Part shown: in pieces, positions 8,045-16,061 of the stretch
Layout of the letters: every line of letters begins with the position of its first letter
Numbering within the stretch: position 1 is the first letter of the stretch
Assembly: GCF_008801925.2 (NCBI RefSeq)
Contig: NZ_CP062808.1
Location: 1 to 64,000 of the forward strand
Direction of reading: 5' to 3'
DNA: 64,000 bases
Source of the DNA: Cupriavidus basilensis
GTDB taxonomy: Bacteria; Pseudomonadota; Gammaproteobacteria; Burkholderiales; Burkholderiaceae
Program-made: the position numbers and the translations under genes
The notes under the pieces: model-generated
Databases searched by the model: none
What the model saw: the letters and a program-made list of their open reading frames with translations, nothing else
What the model was told of the DNA's origin: nothing

Positions 8045-8872
8045 ATGCAACTCGCAAGCCGCTTCCGCAATGCTTCCGGTATCCGTGCCGACATGCCCTT
8101 GTCGGATGACCAAATCCGCAACGTGGCCCCCTCGATCTTTGCCGAGGCCGCCCACGAAAGCCGCTCCGCGCGTTACACCTATATCCCGACCATTGACGTT
8201 TTGAACGGCCTGCGCAAAGAGGGTTTCCAGCCCTTCATGGTTTGCCAGACCCGCGTGCGCAACGAGGAAAAGCGCGAGCACACTAAGCACATGATCCGCC
8301 TGCGCCACGCCGACCAGATCACTGGCCGCGAGGCGAACGAAATCATCCTGCTGAACAGCCACGACGGCACCAGCAGCTACCAGATGCTGGCCGGCATGTT
8401 CCGCTTTGTGTGCTCTAACGGCATGGTATGCGGCGAGACAACCAGCGACATCCGCGTGCGCCATAACGGCGACGTGGTGGGCGAAGTGATCGAAGGTGCT
8501 TTCAAGGTGCTGGACAGCTTCGAGGAAGCCACCGCCCAGCGCGAGGCCATGCAGGTGCTCACGCTCAACCAGGGCGAACAGGCCGCCTTTGCCCGCGCTG
8601 CACTGGCCCTGAAGTACGACGACCAGGACAGCGGGGCGGTGCCCGTCACTGAATCCCAAATCCTGGCCCCGCGCCGCTTCGAGGATCGCCGCGACGACAT
8701 GTGGACGACCTTCAACCGCGTGCAGGAAAACATGATGAAGGGCGGACTGCGCGGCCGCAACCGCAGCGGCCGCACCACCACAACGCGCCCGGTCAACGGC
8801 ATTGACCAGAGCGTTAAGCTGAACCGTGCCTTGTGGGTGCTGGCCGAGGAAATGCGCCGCCTGAAGGGCTAA
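8045..8872 (+). CDS. DUF932 domain protein
   Basis: A 275-residue protein of the DUF932 family, common in plasmid leading regions and in phages and often grouped with anti-restriction genes; the biochemical role is unknown. Recognisable segments are IPTIDVLNGLRKEGF, HTKHMIRLRH, NEIILLNSHDGTSSYQM and FRFVCSNGMV. A second in-frame ATG at 8039 is possible; 8045 is preferred because GGAG lies 9 bases upstream and the GACCATG context matches sister genes. It belongs to the ssb operon. Confidence 0.85.
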   Translation: MQLASRFRNASGIRADMPLSDDQIRNVAPSIFAEAAHESRSARYTYIPTIDVLNGLRKEGFQPFMVCQTRVRNEEKREHTKHMIRLRHADQITGREANEIILLNSHDGTSSYQMLAGMFRFVCSNGMVCGETTSDIRVRHNGDVVGEVIEGAFKVLDSFEEATAQREAMQVLTLNQGEQAAFARAALALKYDDQDSGAVPVTESQILAPRRFEDRRDDMWTTFNRVQENMMKGGLRGRNRSGRTTTTRPVNGIDQSVKLNRALWVLAEEMRRLKG

Positions 8873-8941
8873 CCCGAGCCGCCCGGCCACGCTGGACGCG
8901 CGGCCGGGCATCCCTCCCGCCACTACACGAAGGACGACACC

Positions 8942-9250
8942 ATGAGCAGCCACCACGAATGGGCCGAGGAAGTCACCGCCCAGCACGACGCGCAAAAGCC
9001 CTATGCACCCGAGAACGGCCAGCCCTTGCGATTCAAGGCCGGTGATCCGGTGATTTACACGAACCCGGCAGGCATTGAGTTTCCCTTGCGCGTCACCGGC
9101 TTCTATCAGCGCCCGGCTTCGCCGTGCGGCCAGTACGCGAACGGAGCGCGCTATCTGCTGGACTGGGATTGCCCGTGGTTCCCGGTTCCTGAATCCCGCT
9201 TGCGCCTGGATGAATCCCGCGCCGTGCCCGAGCTGGAGGCCGCCGCCTAA
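8942..9250 (+). CDS. Hypothetical protein, 102 residues
   Basis: A soluble protein with a central segment FKAGDPVIYTNPAG that looks like a small SH3-like barrel (similar short plasmid proteins are common), followed by a YLLDWDCPWFPVPESRLR stretch. Function unknown. An AAGGACG ribosome site precedes the ATG. Downstream spacing of about 110 bp to the next gene holds another TTAGACCATC box. Confidence 0.7.
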   Translation: MSSHHEWAEEVTAQHDAQKPYAPENGQPLRFKAGDPVIYTNPAGIEFPLRVTGFYQRPASPCGQYANGARYLLDWDCPWFPVPESRLRLDESRAVPELEAAA

Positions 9251-9330
9251 ATCGGAGCGCCGTCCGCTGGCCGGCGCTGCAACCCGCTGACGCGCACCAG
9301 GGCGAGCAGGCCCGCGCGTGAGCTTCACCC

Positions 9331-9340
9331 TTAGACCATC
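9331..9340 (+). promoter_or_regulatory. Leader box TTAGACCATC
   Basis: Located 19-28 bases before the next start and followed by CAACCC, as in the other members of this box family. Confidence 0.45.
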
Positions 9341-9358
9341 CAACCCGAGGATATGACC

Positions 9359-9589
9359 ATGAGCAAGACCGCCGCCGACACCGCCACCAACGAACTGATC
9401 CGCCACGCTATCGCGGCATGGGGCTACTTGGTGCGCTGGGGTTCCCGCCTGACCCTGGCCGAGTTTGCGGCCGTGATCCGCCGTCACTCGTCCCATGAAC
9501 GCGCCGAGGCCCTGGCCGCCGCGCTCGAATCGGCCACGGGCTTTGTGGCCCGCGACTGGCGCGGCTTCCGCGCCAACTGGCAATGCTGA
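9359..9589 (+). CDS. Small protein with NELIRHAI/VRRHSSH segments
   Basis: A 76-residue soluble, helical protein, unknown function. An upstream in-frame ATG at 9353 exists; 9359 is chosen by the GAGGATATGACC context shared with neighbours. It ends just before a stretch that carries a small zinc-ribbon frame. Confidence 0.65.
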   Translation: MSKTAADTATNELIRHAIAAWGYLVRWGSRLTLAEFAAVIRRHSSHERAEALAAALESATGFVARDWRGFRANWQC

Positions 9590-9716
9590 TGACCACCGCC
9601 CGCCTGCGCGGGCGGGCGCTCTTGGGGCTGCGCCCCGCCGCGCGGCATCCTGCTGGGCTTGGCCGGCACGGCTTCGCCGTCCCGGCGTGGCCCTTTTTCG
9701 GGTGTGCGCCGTGGGC

Positions 9717-9902
9717 GTGAGAGCTGGCCAGGGCTTTGGTGCCCGCAAGCCGAAACGCGGGCTTTGCCCGGTATGTGCAAAGCGCGGCATGACGCAATGG
9801 CGGGCTACGCCTGCGGGGATGCTCCGCTGGTGCCAGTATTGCCAGCACAGCGAAGGGCAGGGCGTCTATGACCTGTTGCACCAGGATTCCCGCCGTCGTT
9901 AG
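9717..9902 (+). CDS. Small zinc-ribbon-like protein
   Basis: A 61-residue frame with two CxxC pairs: LCPVCAKRGM and RWCQYCQHSE. This spacing is that of a zinc ribbon. The GTG start at 9717 is tentative, as the frame is open further upstream in poor-looking sequence. Its stop TAG is at 9900-9902, exactly where repeat copy B begins, so the repeat may have been placed behind this gene. No function can be given. Confidence 0.5.
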   Translation: MRAGQGFGARKPKRGLCPVCAKRGMTQWRATPAGMLRWCQYCQHSEGQGVYDLLHQDSRRR

Positions 9903-10568
9903 GGCGTCTCCCCTACGGGGCCGGGCTTTCGTGCTGCGCATCGAGCCGCCTGCGGCGTCTCGCCCCTTCGGGCATCAATCCCTGACGCCTCCGCGCCGTG
10001 CCGGCGCTGCGCGCTCCGCTTGCCGGGCCTGAAGGCCCAGCCGAGGAACTTTCGCGCGCGAAAGTTCGGGATGTGGATCTGATCCGTGGTGTGCCGGCGC
10101 TGGTGCGCTGAATCCGCTCCGCGCGGGGCCGCACCCCACCACTACCTCGCGCCTTTATTCGTCGTCATGGTGCCCTCCGGCCGGGCTTCTCCGGTCAAGG
10201 GCCGGGCTGCGCCCTGAAATCCTCACCCGTTCGGTGCTCGCCTGCGGCTGCGCTCCGCGTGCGGCCTCCGGTTTCTCCCTTGACCGCGCCCGTCCTGCGT
10301 GCCCCTGGACGCCGAGGCGACGAGGTAGATGGTGGGATGCAAAAGCCGGCCCCGCGCTCCGCTGGCCATGTGGGTGATCGACGGGGAGCAGGGGAGCTTG
10401 TGCCCCTGCGGGGCAAGAGCAACTGCAACACCTTGGGGGCCTGTTCCGGCCCCCAAACCCCGCCCCGAGGCTCCAAGGTAGCTTGCCTGAACCCCGAAGA
10501 AACACAAGCCCGGAACCCGCGAAAAATCAGGCTTTTTCCTCTCACAAACTATTGACGGTCAATAGTTT
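9902..10568 (+). repeat. 667-bp direct repeat, copy B
   Basis: Near-identical to 6578-7244, at an offset of 3324 bp. Ends with the same operator sequence, after which the sequence diverges from copy A and instead matches the leader at 3930-4060. So copy B is a hybrid: upstream part like the ssb promoter, downstream part like the 3.9-kb promoter. Confidence 0.95.
10049..10064. repeat. Dispersed palindrome site 3
   Basis: CTTTCGCGCGCGAAAG inside repeat copy B. Confidence 0.9.
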
Positions 10569-10580
10569 GACGGGTAGAAT
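10547..10580 (+). promoter_or_regulatory. Third promoter with the 21-bp operator
   Basis: TTGACG (10552-10557), 17-bp spacer, TAGAAT (10575-10580), with the palindrome AACTATTGACGGTCAATAGTT at 10547-10567. The following leader repeats that of 3943-4051 and includes TTAGACCATC at 10651-10660. Confidence 0.85.
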
Positions 10581-10689
10581 ATAGGCATTGCTTCAGTGAT
10601 GAGGCGATGCCCCGGCAGGGGTGACGGTGAGCAGACCAGACCCCAGCCGCTTAGACCATCTTCAACCCTTCCGCATAAGGAAAACGACC

Positions 10690-12666
10690 ATGCAAACGCT
10701 GACCGCCACCTACTCCCCCGAAGACAACAAGCTGCGCCTTTATCCGTCCTCCCGACTGGATAGCGCGACTTATGAGCGCGTGAAGGCGGCCGGGTTCAAG
10801 TGGGCACCCCGTCAAGAGCTTTTCGTGGCCCCCATGTGGACGCCGGCCCGCGAAGACCTGCTGATGGAGCTGTGCGGCGAGATTGGCGACGAGGACACCG
10901 GCCTAGTCGAGCGCGCCGAGGAACGCGCCGACCGTTTCGAGGACTACAGCGACAAGCGCGCCCATGACGCAAGCGCCGCGCGCAACGCCGTGCAGGCCAT
11001 CGGCCAGCGGTTCGAGTTCGGGCAACCCATCCTTGTGGGCCATCACAGCGAACGCAAGGCCCGCAAAGACGCCGAGCGCATGGAAAACGGGATGCGCCGC
11101 GCCGTGCAGATGTGGGAAACCTCCGAATACTGGAAGCAGCGCGCAGCCGGTGCCCTGCGTCATGCGAAATACAAGGAGCTGCCCGCCGTCCGTCATCGCC
11201 GCATCAAGGGGCTGGAGGCCGACAAGCGCAAGCAGGAGCGCAGCAAGCAAGAGGCCGAAATGTGGCTGAAGCTGTGGCTTGAATGCGAGGCCGAGCAAGA
11301 CGCCGAGCTGCAAAAGGCCGTCGCCCTGCGCATCGCTGGCATGTGCTGGCTGCACCTGCCGCGCAAGGAAGGCGACCGCGAAGACTGGAGCCACACCCCG
11401 ACCGCTTACGACGCCTTGAACGGCTCGCATCCGAACCTCTACGCGCCGCGCACCCTGGCCGAAGTGATCGAGGCGGCCAAGAAAACCTACCCGGCGACGA
11501 TTGCCCATTGTGACCGCTGGATTGCCCACTTTGAAAACCGGATTGCCTACGAACGCGCCATGCTGGACGAGCAAGGCGGCCTGAAGGCTGAAGGCTTCGA
11601 CATCCAGCCGGGCGGCCGCGTCCTGGTCGATGGTGAATGGCTGGTGGTGATGCGCGTCAACAAGAAGGGCGGCCAGATCAACAGCGTGACCACGAATGCC
11701 CGTTATGTGCGCGTGCGCGGCATCGAGGAAATCAAGGACTACCGCGCGCCGACCGAGGAAGACGCCGCCAAGGTCAAGAAGGCCGCCAAGCTGCCGCCGC
11801 TGGTGAATTTCCCCGGTGAAGGCTTCATCGAAATGACCGCCGAGGAATACAAGCGCAAGCCCACCGATTACAAGGGCACCCGCACCGCGCAAGCCACGGC
11901 CGAGCATGGCGCATACCGCTACCGCACCGCCTTTTTGGCCAATAGTGGCTATCGGATCGTGCAGGTTTACATCACCGACGCCAAGCGCGTGGACAAGCCC
12001 GCACCCGAGGCCGCCGAGCCGGTGAAATTCGAGCGCGAACCCGTGGCCCCGGCCCCGGTGGCGACCGAGCAGGCCCCAGCCAGCGCCGAGAGCACCGACA
12101 AGCGCGCGGCGATGGCCGAGGACTTCCAAGCCATGCGCGACCAGCTCAAGGCCGGCGTGCAGGTTGTGAGCGCCCCGCAGCTTTTCCCGACCCCGGCCGA
12201 CTTGGCCGCCCGCATGGTGGAGCTGGCCGACATCGAGCCGGGAATGCGCGTGCTGGAGCCGAGCGCCGGCACCGGCCGCATTCTGGAGCAGTTGCCCGAG
12301 GGCTGCGAAGTGGTGGCAGTGGAGATTAACGCGGCCTTGGGTGGCCGCCTCGATGCAGACCGCCGCGCCGTGGTGATCGGTGACTTCCTGCAATGCACGC
12401 CCGAAACCTTGTGGGGATCGTTCGACCGGATTCTGATGAATCCGCCCTTTGCCAACGCAGACGACATCAAGCACATCCGCCACGCGCTGCGCTTCCTGAA
12501 GCCGGGCGGCAAGCTGGTGGCGATCTGCGCCAACGGCCCCCGCCAGAATGCCCAGCTTCGCCCGCTGGTGGAGCAGCACGGCGGCGAATGGGAGAACCTG
12601 CCGCCCGATACCTTCGCGGAATCCGGCACCGCCGTTAATACCGCCCTTTTCACCCTGACCGCCTAA
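10690..12666 (+). CDS. DUF3560 domain / SAM-dependent methyltransferase fusion
   Basis: A 658-residue two-part protein. The N-terminal part (about 1-450) is of the DUF3560 type seen in plasmid leading regions, with a helical, charged middle. From about residue 495 there is a class I methyltransferase fold: SAM motif VLEPSAGTGRILE near 521 and the catalytic NPPF motif near 584, which is typical of N6-adenine or amino-group methylases. The ATG at 10690 follows the shared leader. A proline/alanine-rich linker at about 440-475 joins the halves. It is likely an anti-restriction or DNA-modifying enzyme acting on entering DNA; the target is unknown. Confidence 0.85.
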   Translation: MQTLTATYSPEDNKLRLYPSSRLDSATYERVKAAGFKWAPRQELFVAPMWTPAREDLLMELCGEIGDEDTGLVERAEERADRFEDYSDKRAHDASAARNAVQAIGQRFEFGQPILVGHHSERKARKDAERMENGMRRAVQMWETSEYWKQRAAGALRHAKYKELPAVRHRRIKGLEADKRKQERSKQEAEMWLKLWLECEAEQDAELQKAVALRIAGMCWLHLPRKEGDREDWSHTPTAYDALNGSHPNLYAPRTLAEVIEAAKKTYPATIAHCDRWIAHFENRIAYERAMLDEQGGLKAEGFDIQPGGRVLVDGEWLVVMRVNKKGGQINSVTTNARYVRVRGIEEIKDYRAPTEEDAAKVKKAAKLPPLVNFPGEGFIEMTAEEYKRKPTDYKGTRTAQATAEHGAYRYRTAFLANSGYRIVQVYITDAKRVDKPAPEAAEPVKFEREPVAPAPVATEQAPASAESTDKRAAMAEDFQAMRDQLKAGVQVVSAPQLFPTPADLAARMVELADIEPGMRVLEPSAGTGRILEQLPEGCEVVAVEINAALGGRLDADRRAVVIGDFLQCTPETLWGSFDRILMNPPFANADDIKHIRHALRFLKPGGKLVAICANGPRQNAQLRPLVEQHGGEWENLPPDTFAESGTAVNTALFTLTA

Positions 12667-12719
12667 CCCACCAACGCACGCGCCCCGGCTTCGCCGGGGC
12701 CGCTCAAGGAGTACGAGCC

Positions 12720-13187
12720 ATGCAACCGAAATTTATGCCTTGGGTTGACCTGCTGCCGGAAGTGGGCGACCCGATCCGCAACGAGCGCAACAAGCTGGCC
12801 GCCAAGCTGGCCAGCGCCGAGGAACTGGAAAAACAAGCGGCCGCGCTGCGCGCGGGAGTCCGTGAGGGCCGCGCGGCCCTGCTGGATCGAATCATGAAGC
12901 AATGGACGCTGCACGACATCGAGCAGGCCGCGACCGCTGCCGCCGACCGTGGCCAGCCGTTCCCGCCCGGCTTCGTGAAAGACGGCGAGCTGCGCGAGGC
13001 GCTGCGCGCCCTCGATGGTGCCCCGTCCCCGCTGGAGGTGTTGCAAGCCTTCCACGCTGGCCGCGTTATCCGGCAACACAACCTTTTCAGCACCGCGACC
13101 GAGGACGAACAGCGCGACACGCTGCACCGGGTTTTCGACTGGTGGAATTACGGCGCTGTTCCGCTGCTGACCCGCTTGGAAGGCTAG
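12720..13187 (+). CDS. Hypothetical protein, 155 residues
   Basis: Soluble, alanine- and arginine-rich, mostly helical. AAGGAG precedes the ATG. No family recognised. It is 53 bp after the DUF3560-methyltransferase gene and in the same direction, so probably in the same transcript. Confidence 0.75.
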   Translation: MQPKFMPWVDLLPEVGDPIRNERNKLAAKLASAEELEKQAAALRAGVREGRAALLDRIMKQWTLHDIEQAATAAADRGQPFPPGFVKDGELREALRALDGAPSPLEVLQAFHAGRVIRQHNLFSTATEDEQRDTLHRVFDWWNYGAVPLLTRLEG

Positions 13188-13200
13188 GGGAGGGCGGCCG

Positions 13201-13650
13201 ATGTCTATACAGGAGCAGGCCGCCGCACTGGTGGCCGCCGTCGATCCGGCCGCTGTCGCGGCCGTGATCGCGGAATTCCCCGAGGCCGAGAAGGTGGGCA
13301 TCCGCACCAACTGGCAAAGCCTCGATCCCCATCTAGGGCACCGCGTCCCGAAGGCCCCGGCCGACCGGGCCGAGTACCTGGCCCGGAAAATCGAGCAGTA
13401 CGAGGCCGAGCTACAGCGCGACATCGCCACATATACGCGCTACCGCGAGCAGGGCCTAGCGGCCCTGTCCGCTTACGACGTGTGCATTTCCAGCGGTAAC
13501 AACCCGCTGGGCGCGCTGCGCACGGCGCTGCGCCTGAAGGACGCCCACATTTCCTATGACCTGTCCATTCTGGTCAAGCTGACGCTTGAGCTGGAGGACG
13601 TGAAAACCGAGCTGGCCGAGGCGGAACCCCCGCAACTGGCCCTTTTCTGA
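13201..13650 (+). CDS. Hypothetical protein, 149 residues
   Basis: Soluble and helical; the middle (about 62-85) is rich in Glu, Arg and Tyr and may form a short coiled coil. It starts 13 bp after the previous stop with a GGGAGGGCGG ribosome site. No family recognised. Confidence 0.75.
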   Translation: MSIQEQAAALVAAVDPAAVAAVIAEFPEAEKVGIRTNWQSLDPHLGHRVPKAPADRAEYLARKIEQYEAELQRDIATYTRYREQGLAALSAYDVCISSGNNPLGALRTALRLKDAHISYDLSILVKLTLELEDVKTELAEAEPPQLALF

Positions 13651-13693
13651 AACGCGCGGCCGCCCGGTGGCGGCCGCAACTGGAGCACCTACT

Positions 13694-13912
13694 ATGCCCC
13701 GCGCCCATGTCCCGACCATTGACGAAGTTTTAGCTGATCCCGCCGCCTCCCACTGGATGAAAGACGCGCTGCGCTCCGCGCTGGCCCGTGACCCGGTGGA
13801 CGTGGCCAACGATGCCGCCTTCCTGTGCGCCCTGCTGGACAAGCGGGCCGATGCTGCTATGGAGGCGGGCAGGGCGGCCGTGGCCGCGACCGCTCCCCAG
13901 GTGGAGCGGTAG
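13694..13912 (+). CDS. Hypothetical protein, 72 residues
   Basis: Small soluble protein beginning MPRAHVPTIDEVLADP, helical, alanine-rich. It closes the 10.7-13.9 kb run of same-direction genes. No family recognised. Confidence 0.65.
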   Translation: MPRAHVPTIDEVLADPAASHWMKDALRSALARDPVDVANDAAFLCALLDKRADAAMEAGRAAVAATAPQVER

Positions 13913-14101
13913 GCCGGCGACAAGCCCGGCTGCGCCGGGCTGGAAGGGCAGGGCTTCGCCCTGCTGGCTGGGCCGGCAAGCCTGCGCGCTGCGCGCGCCG
14001 TCCTGCCGGCGTCCTTCCTTGTGTCGCTGCTGCTGGCTGGCTGGATCTTCTCCTTCCCCCTGTTCCGCTCCCTCCGTGGCTTGCCCTGGCCCCTGAAAAC
14101 C

Positions 14102-14227
14102 TGCTGGGCGAATCGTCCCGCTTCGCGGGCCGACCGGGCTGCTCCAGGTTCGCGCATTCGCGCTCATCCCCTTCGGGGACTGCTGCGCAGCCTTGCACAT
14201 CCCTTTCGCTTGCGCCCTCCGGGCGCT
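14102..14227 (+). repeat. Direct repeat shared with 17554-17683, copy 1
   Basis: Starts TGCTGGGCGAATCGTCCCG and ends CCTCCGGGCGCT. The two copies differ mainly in two hairpins: CCCGCTTCGCGGG against CCCGCTTTGCGGG, and CCCCTTCGGGG against CCCCGCTTTGCGGGG. The stems stay paired in both. Confidence 0.9.
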
Positions 14228-14248
14228 GGCCTGACGGCCTGAAGTGAG

Positions 14249-14264
14249 CTTTCGCGCGCGAAAG
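14249..14264. repeat. Dispersed palindrome site 4
   Basis: CTTTCGCGCGCGAAAG, intergenic; symmetry extends one base on each side. Confidence 0.9.
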
Positions 14265-14467
14265 CTGGACAACTGCACAAAGGCGTCCGTGGTGTGCAGA
14301 GGGTGGGGATTGCCTGTCACTTCCAAGGGTATCAGTTCGTTCTCGCCGTCAAGGGCTGCGCGCCCTGAAGGGCGCTTGCGGCCGCTGGCCGTTTCACCCT
14401 TGACCGCTGCGCTGCGAACCGATCCAGAGGAAGTAGGCAATCCCGCCCACTTCCTGGAGTCCATGAC

Positions 14468-14962
14468 ATGACCGCTTCGCACATCGACCTTTTCACTATT
14501 GACGACAACGGCCAGTTTCAACTGGCCAGCGCCGGCCAAGTCATCGAGGCCGCCTTGGCCATCCTTGACGAAAAGGTGATGCGCAACGGCCTGATTTCAG
14601 CGCCGGCTGACGCCAGCGCCTTCTTCTCGCTGCGCCTCGGGAACCTGGAGCATGAGGTGTTCGCGGCCATCTTCCTGGACGCACAGAACCGCGTCATCGA
14701 GTACATCGAGCTGTTCCGGGGCACGCTGACGCAGACCAGCGTGTACCCGCGCGAGGTGGTGAAGACCTCGCTGCGCCTGAACGCTGCCGCCGTCATTTTC
14801 GCGCACAACCACCCGTCCGGGGTGCCCGAGCCGTCGCGCGCCGATGAGAACCTGACCAGAGTGCTGAAGGACGCGCTCGCCCTGGTGGACGTGCGCGTGC
14901 TGGATCACGTCGTCGTCGCGGGTGGCGCGTCCGTGTCCTTCGCTCAACGCGGCTTGCTGTAG
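14468..14962 (+). CDS. radC: RadC-like JAB-domain protein
   Basis: A 164-residue member of the RadC/YeeS family. The JAB metal motif HNHPSGxxxPSxxD is present with H113, H115 and D126, and a glutamate upstream at about residue 81. The helix-hairpin-helix domain of chromosomal RadC is absent, as in most plasmid and phage versions. Such genes are frequent in leading regions; activity as a metallo-enzyme is predicted but its substrate is not known. A terminator-like hairpin follows the gene. Confidence 0.9.
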   Translation: MTASHIDLFTIDDNGQFQLASAGQVIEAALAILDEKVMRNGLISAPADASAFFSLRLGNLEHEVFAAIFLDAQNRVIEYIELFRGTLTQTSVYPREVVKTSLRLNAAAVIFAHNHPSGVPEPSRADENLTRVLKDALALVDVRVLDHVVVAGGASVSFAQRGLL

Positions 14963-14990
14963 CCGCTGCTGGCCGGGTGAAAAACCCGGC

Positions 14991-15013
14991 AAACGCCCCT
15001 TCGGGGCGTTTTG
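14991..15013 (+). terminator. Rho-independent terminator after radC
   Basis: AAACGCCCC-TTCG-GGGCGTTTT: a stable GC stem with a UUCG tetraloop followed by Ts. Confidence 0.8.
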
Positions 15014-15017
15014 CCCG

Positions 15018-15064
15018 GTAGTTTTAACGACCGTTTTTCCTGCCGGAAAAAACGGCATTAAAAC
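15018..15064. repeat. Large imperfect inverted repeat
   Basis: GTTTTAA then CCGTTTTT pair with AAAAAACGG then TTAAAAC across a short centre. AT-rich, in front of the next promoter. It may act as a second terminator or as an operator. Confidence 0.6.
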
Positions 15065-15134
15065 ACACCTTTTAATTACCGTTGAATCCGGTAAAATTTG
15101 CCCTTTCTGGATAAATAACTACCGTGAGGCCCTT
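15065..15134 (+). promoter_or_regulatory. Promoter region of the 15.1-kb operon
   Basis: An AT-rich stretch with TTACCG and CGGTAA arms around TTGAATC (about 15076-15094) and a TAAAAT -10-like box inside the right arm. An operator overlapping a promoter is plausible. Confidence 0.45.
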
Positions 15135-15464
15135 ATGAGCGAGCATCGCCCGATCTACGGCGCGAATACAGCCGTTTTGAGCGACTTTCCCGAGCCGGTG
15201 AGGGCAACCCTTCACCTGATCGAAAAAAACCCGTCAAACGAGGCTGCGCTGATCCTGCTCCAGTGCGCAGCTTCCGCCGCGCACCCGGACTACCTTTTCA
15301 GTCTGGCCATGCTCAGTGCCCTCCCCATCGAGTACAAGGAGGCCGCCCTGGAGCTGATCGAGCACAGCCTGACCAGCGGTTTCACCGTGGACGAACAAAG
15401 CGCACTGCTGCGCTTTGTTGAGCCATTCATGGCCACCGCGCTGCGCGCTCCGCGCGGCCGCTGA
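15135..15464 (+). CDS. Hypothetical protein, 109 residues
   Basis: Soluble protein starting MSEHRPIYGANTAVL; helical, with an IEKNPSNEAALILLQCA segment. No family recognised. The start at 15135 follows the AT-rich promoter; longer frames would read through the terminator hairpin. First gene of a run that ends with a resolvase. Confidence 0.7.
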   Translation: MSEHRPIYGANTAVLSDFPEPVRATLHLIEKNPSNEAALILLQCAASAAHPDYLFSLAMLSALPIEYKEAALELIEHSLTSGFTVDEQSALLRFVEPFMATALRAPRGR

Positions 15465-15478
15465 CGCGCCGGCCCATC

Positions 15479-15805
15479 ATGGCGCTCGACATCTTCGCGC
15501 TGCTGACTGCGGACGGCGATCACGCCCAGGCCGACCACATGTTCACCGGCAAAGCCGGCGACATGCTGGCCGTGGCCGACGTGCTCAATGCCGTGCATTG
15601 CGCGAATCGCCGGCTGCGCGCCGTGCCGGCGCTGGCGAGTCGATTCCGCGATGGCGCTACCTATCCCATTCCCTGCGTGCGACTGACCAAAGCCGAGTGC
15701 CGCGTCCTGGTGGACGCGATCACCGACTTTGGCCAATACATGCCCAAAACCACCAAAGCCCGCAAACTCGCTGACCTGCTGGCCAGCTCCGTTTGCGTCT
15801 ACTGA
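15479..15805 (+). CDS. Hypothetical protein, 108 residues
   Basis: Soluble protein beginning MALDIFALLTADGDHAQ. No family recognised. Spaced 14 bp from the upstream gene. Confidence 0.65.
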   Translation: MALDIFALLTADGDHAQADHMFTGKAGDMLAVADVLNAVHCANRRLRAVPALASRFRDGATYPIPCVRLTKAECRVLVDAITDFGQYMPKTTKARKLADLLASSVCVY

Positions 15806-15817
15806 CCGGAGCCGTTC

Positions 15818-16054
15818 ATGGACGACAAAACCGCCGACCGAGTGATGTCCGCATCCCTCGACTATTTCAGCCGCAACACCTTCTTTGCCCTCCTGGTGCT
15901 TGTCGCCGGCTGGGGCCTTGGCTGGCTGTTGGGCTTCGCTCTCGCTCGCAGCATCCAGTCCAAGACCGGCGCGGCATTCTGCCGCCGCCTGTGCCCGATT
16001 GTGGGCGTCCTGGCTGCCTTCCCGCTCGCCTACAAACTCATGTTCTCCGCGTGA
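15818..16054 (+). CDS. Small membrane protein, 78 residues
   Basis: Two membrane segments, about residues 22-43 and 57-75, separated by a basic loop. No family recognised. Placed between a hypothetical gene and a resolvase, in one apparent operon. Confidence 0.65.
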   Translation: MDDKTADRVMSASLDYFSRNTFFALLVLVAGWGLGWLLGFALARSIQSKTGAAFCRRLCPIVGVLAAFPLAYKLMFSA

Positions 16055-16061
16055 ATCTGCC

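Larger units (their letters stand above)
13913..14467. other. Gene-free region with hairpins and a repeat
   Basis: No convincing gene. It contains a 126-bp segment (14102-14227) repeated near the oriT region, a dispersed palindrome at 14249, and several short hairpins with GCTTCGC-type loops. The RadC-like gene starts at its end. Confidence 0.6.
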
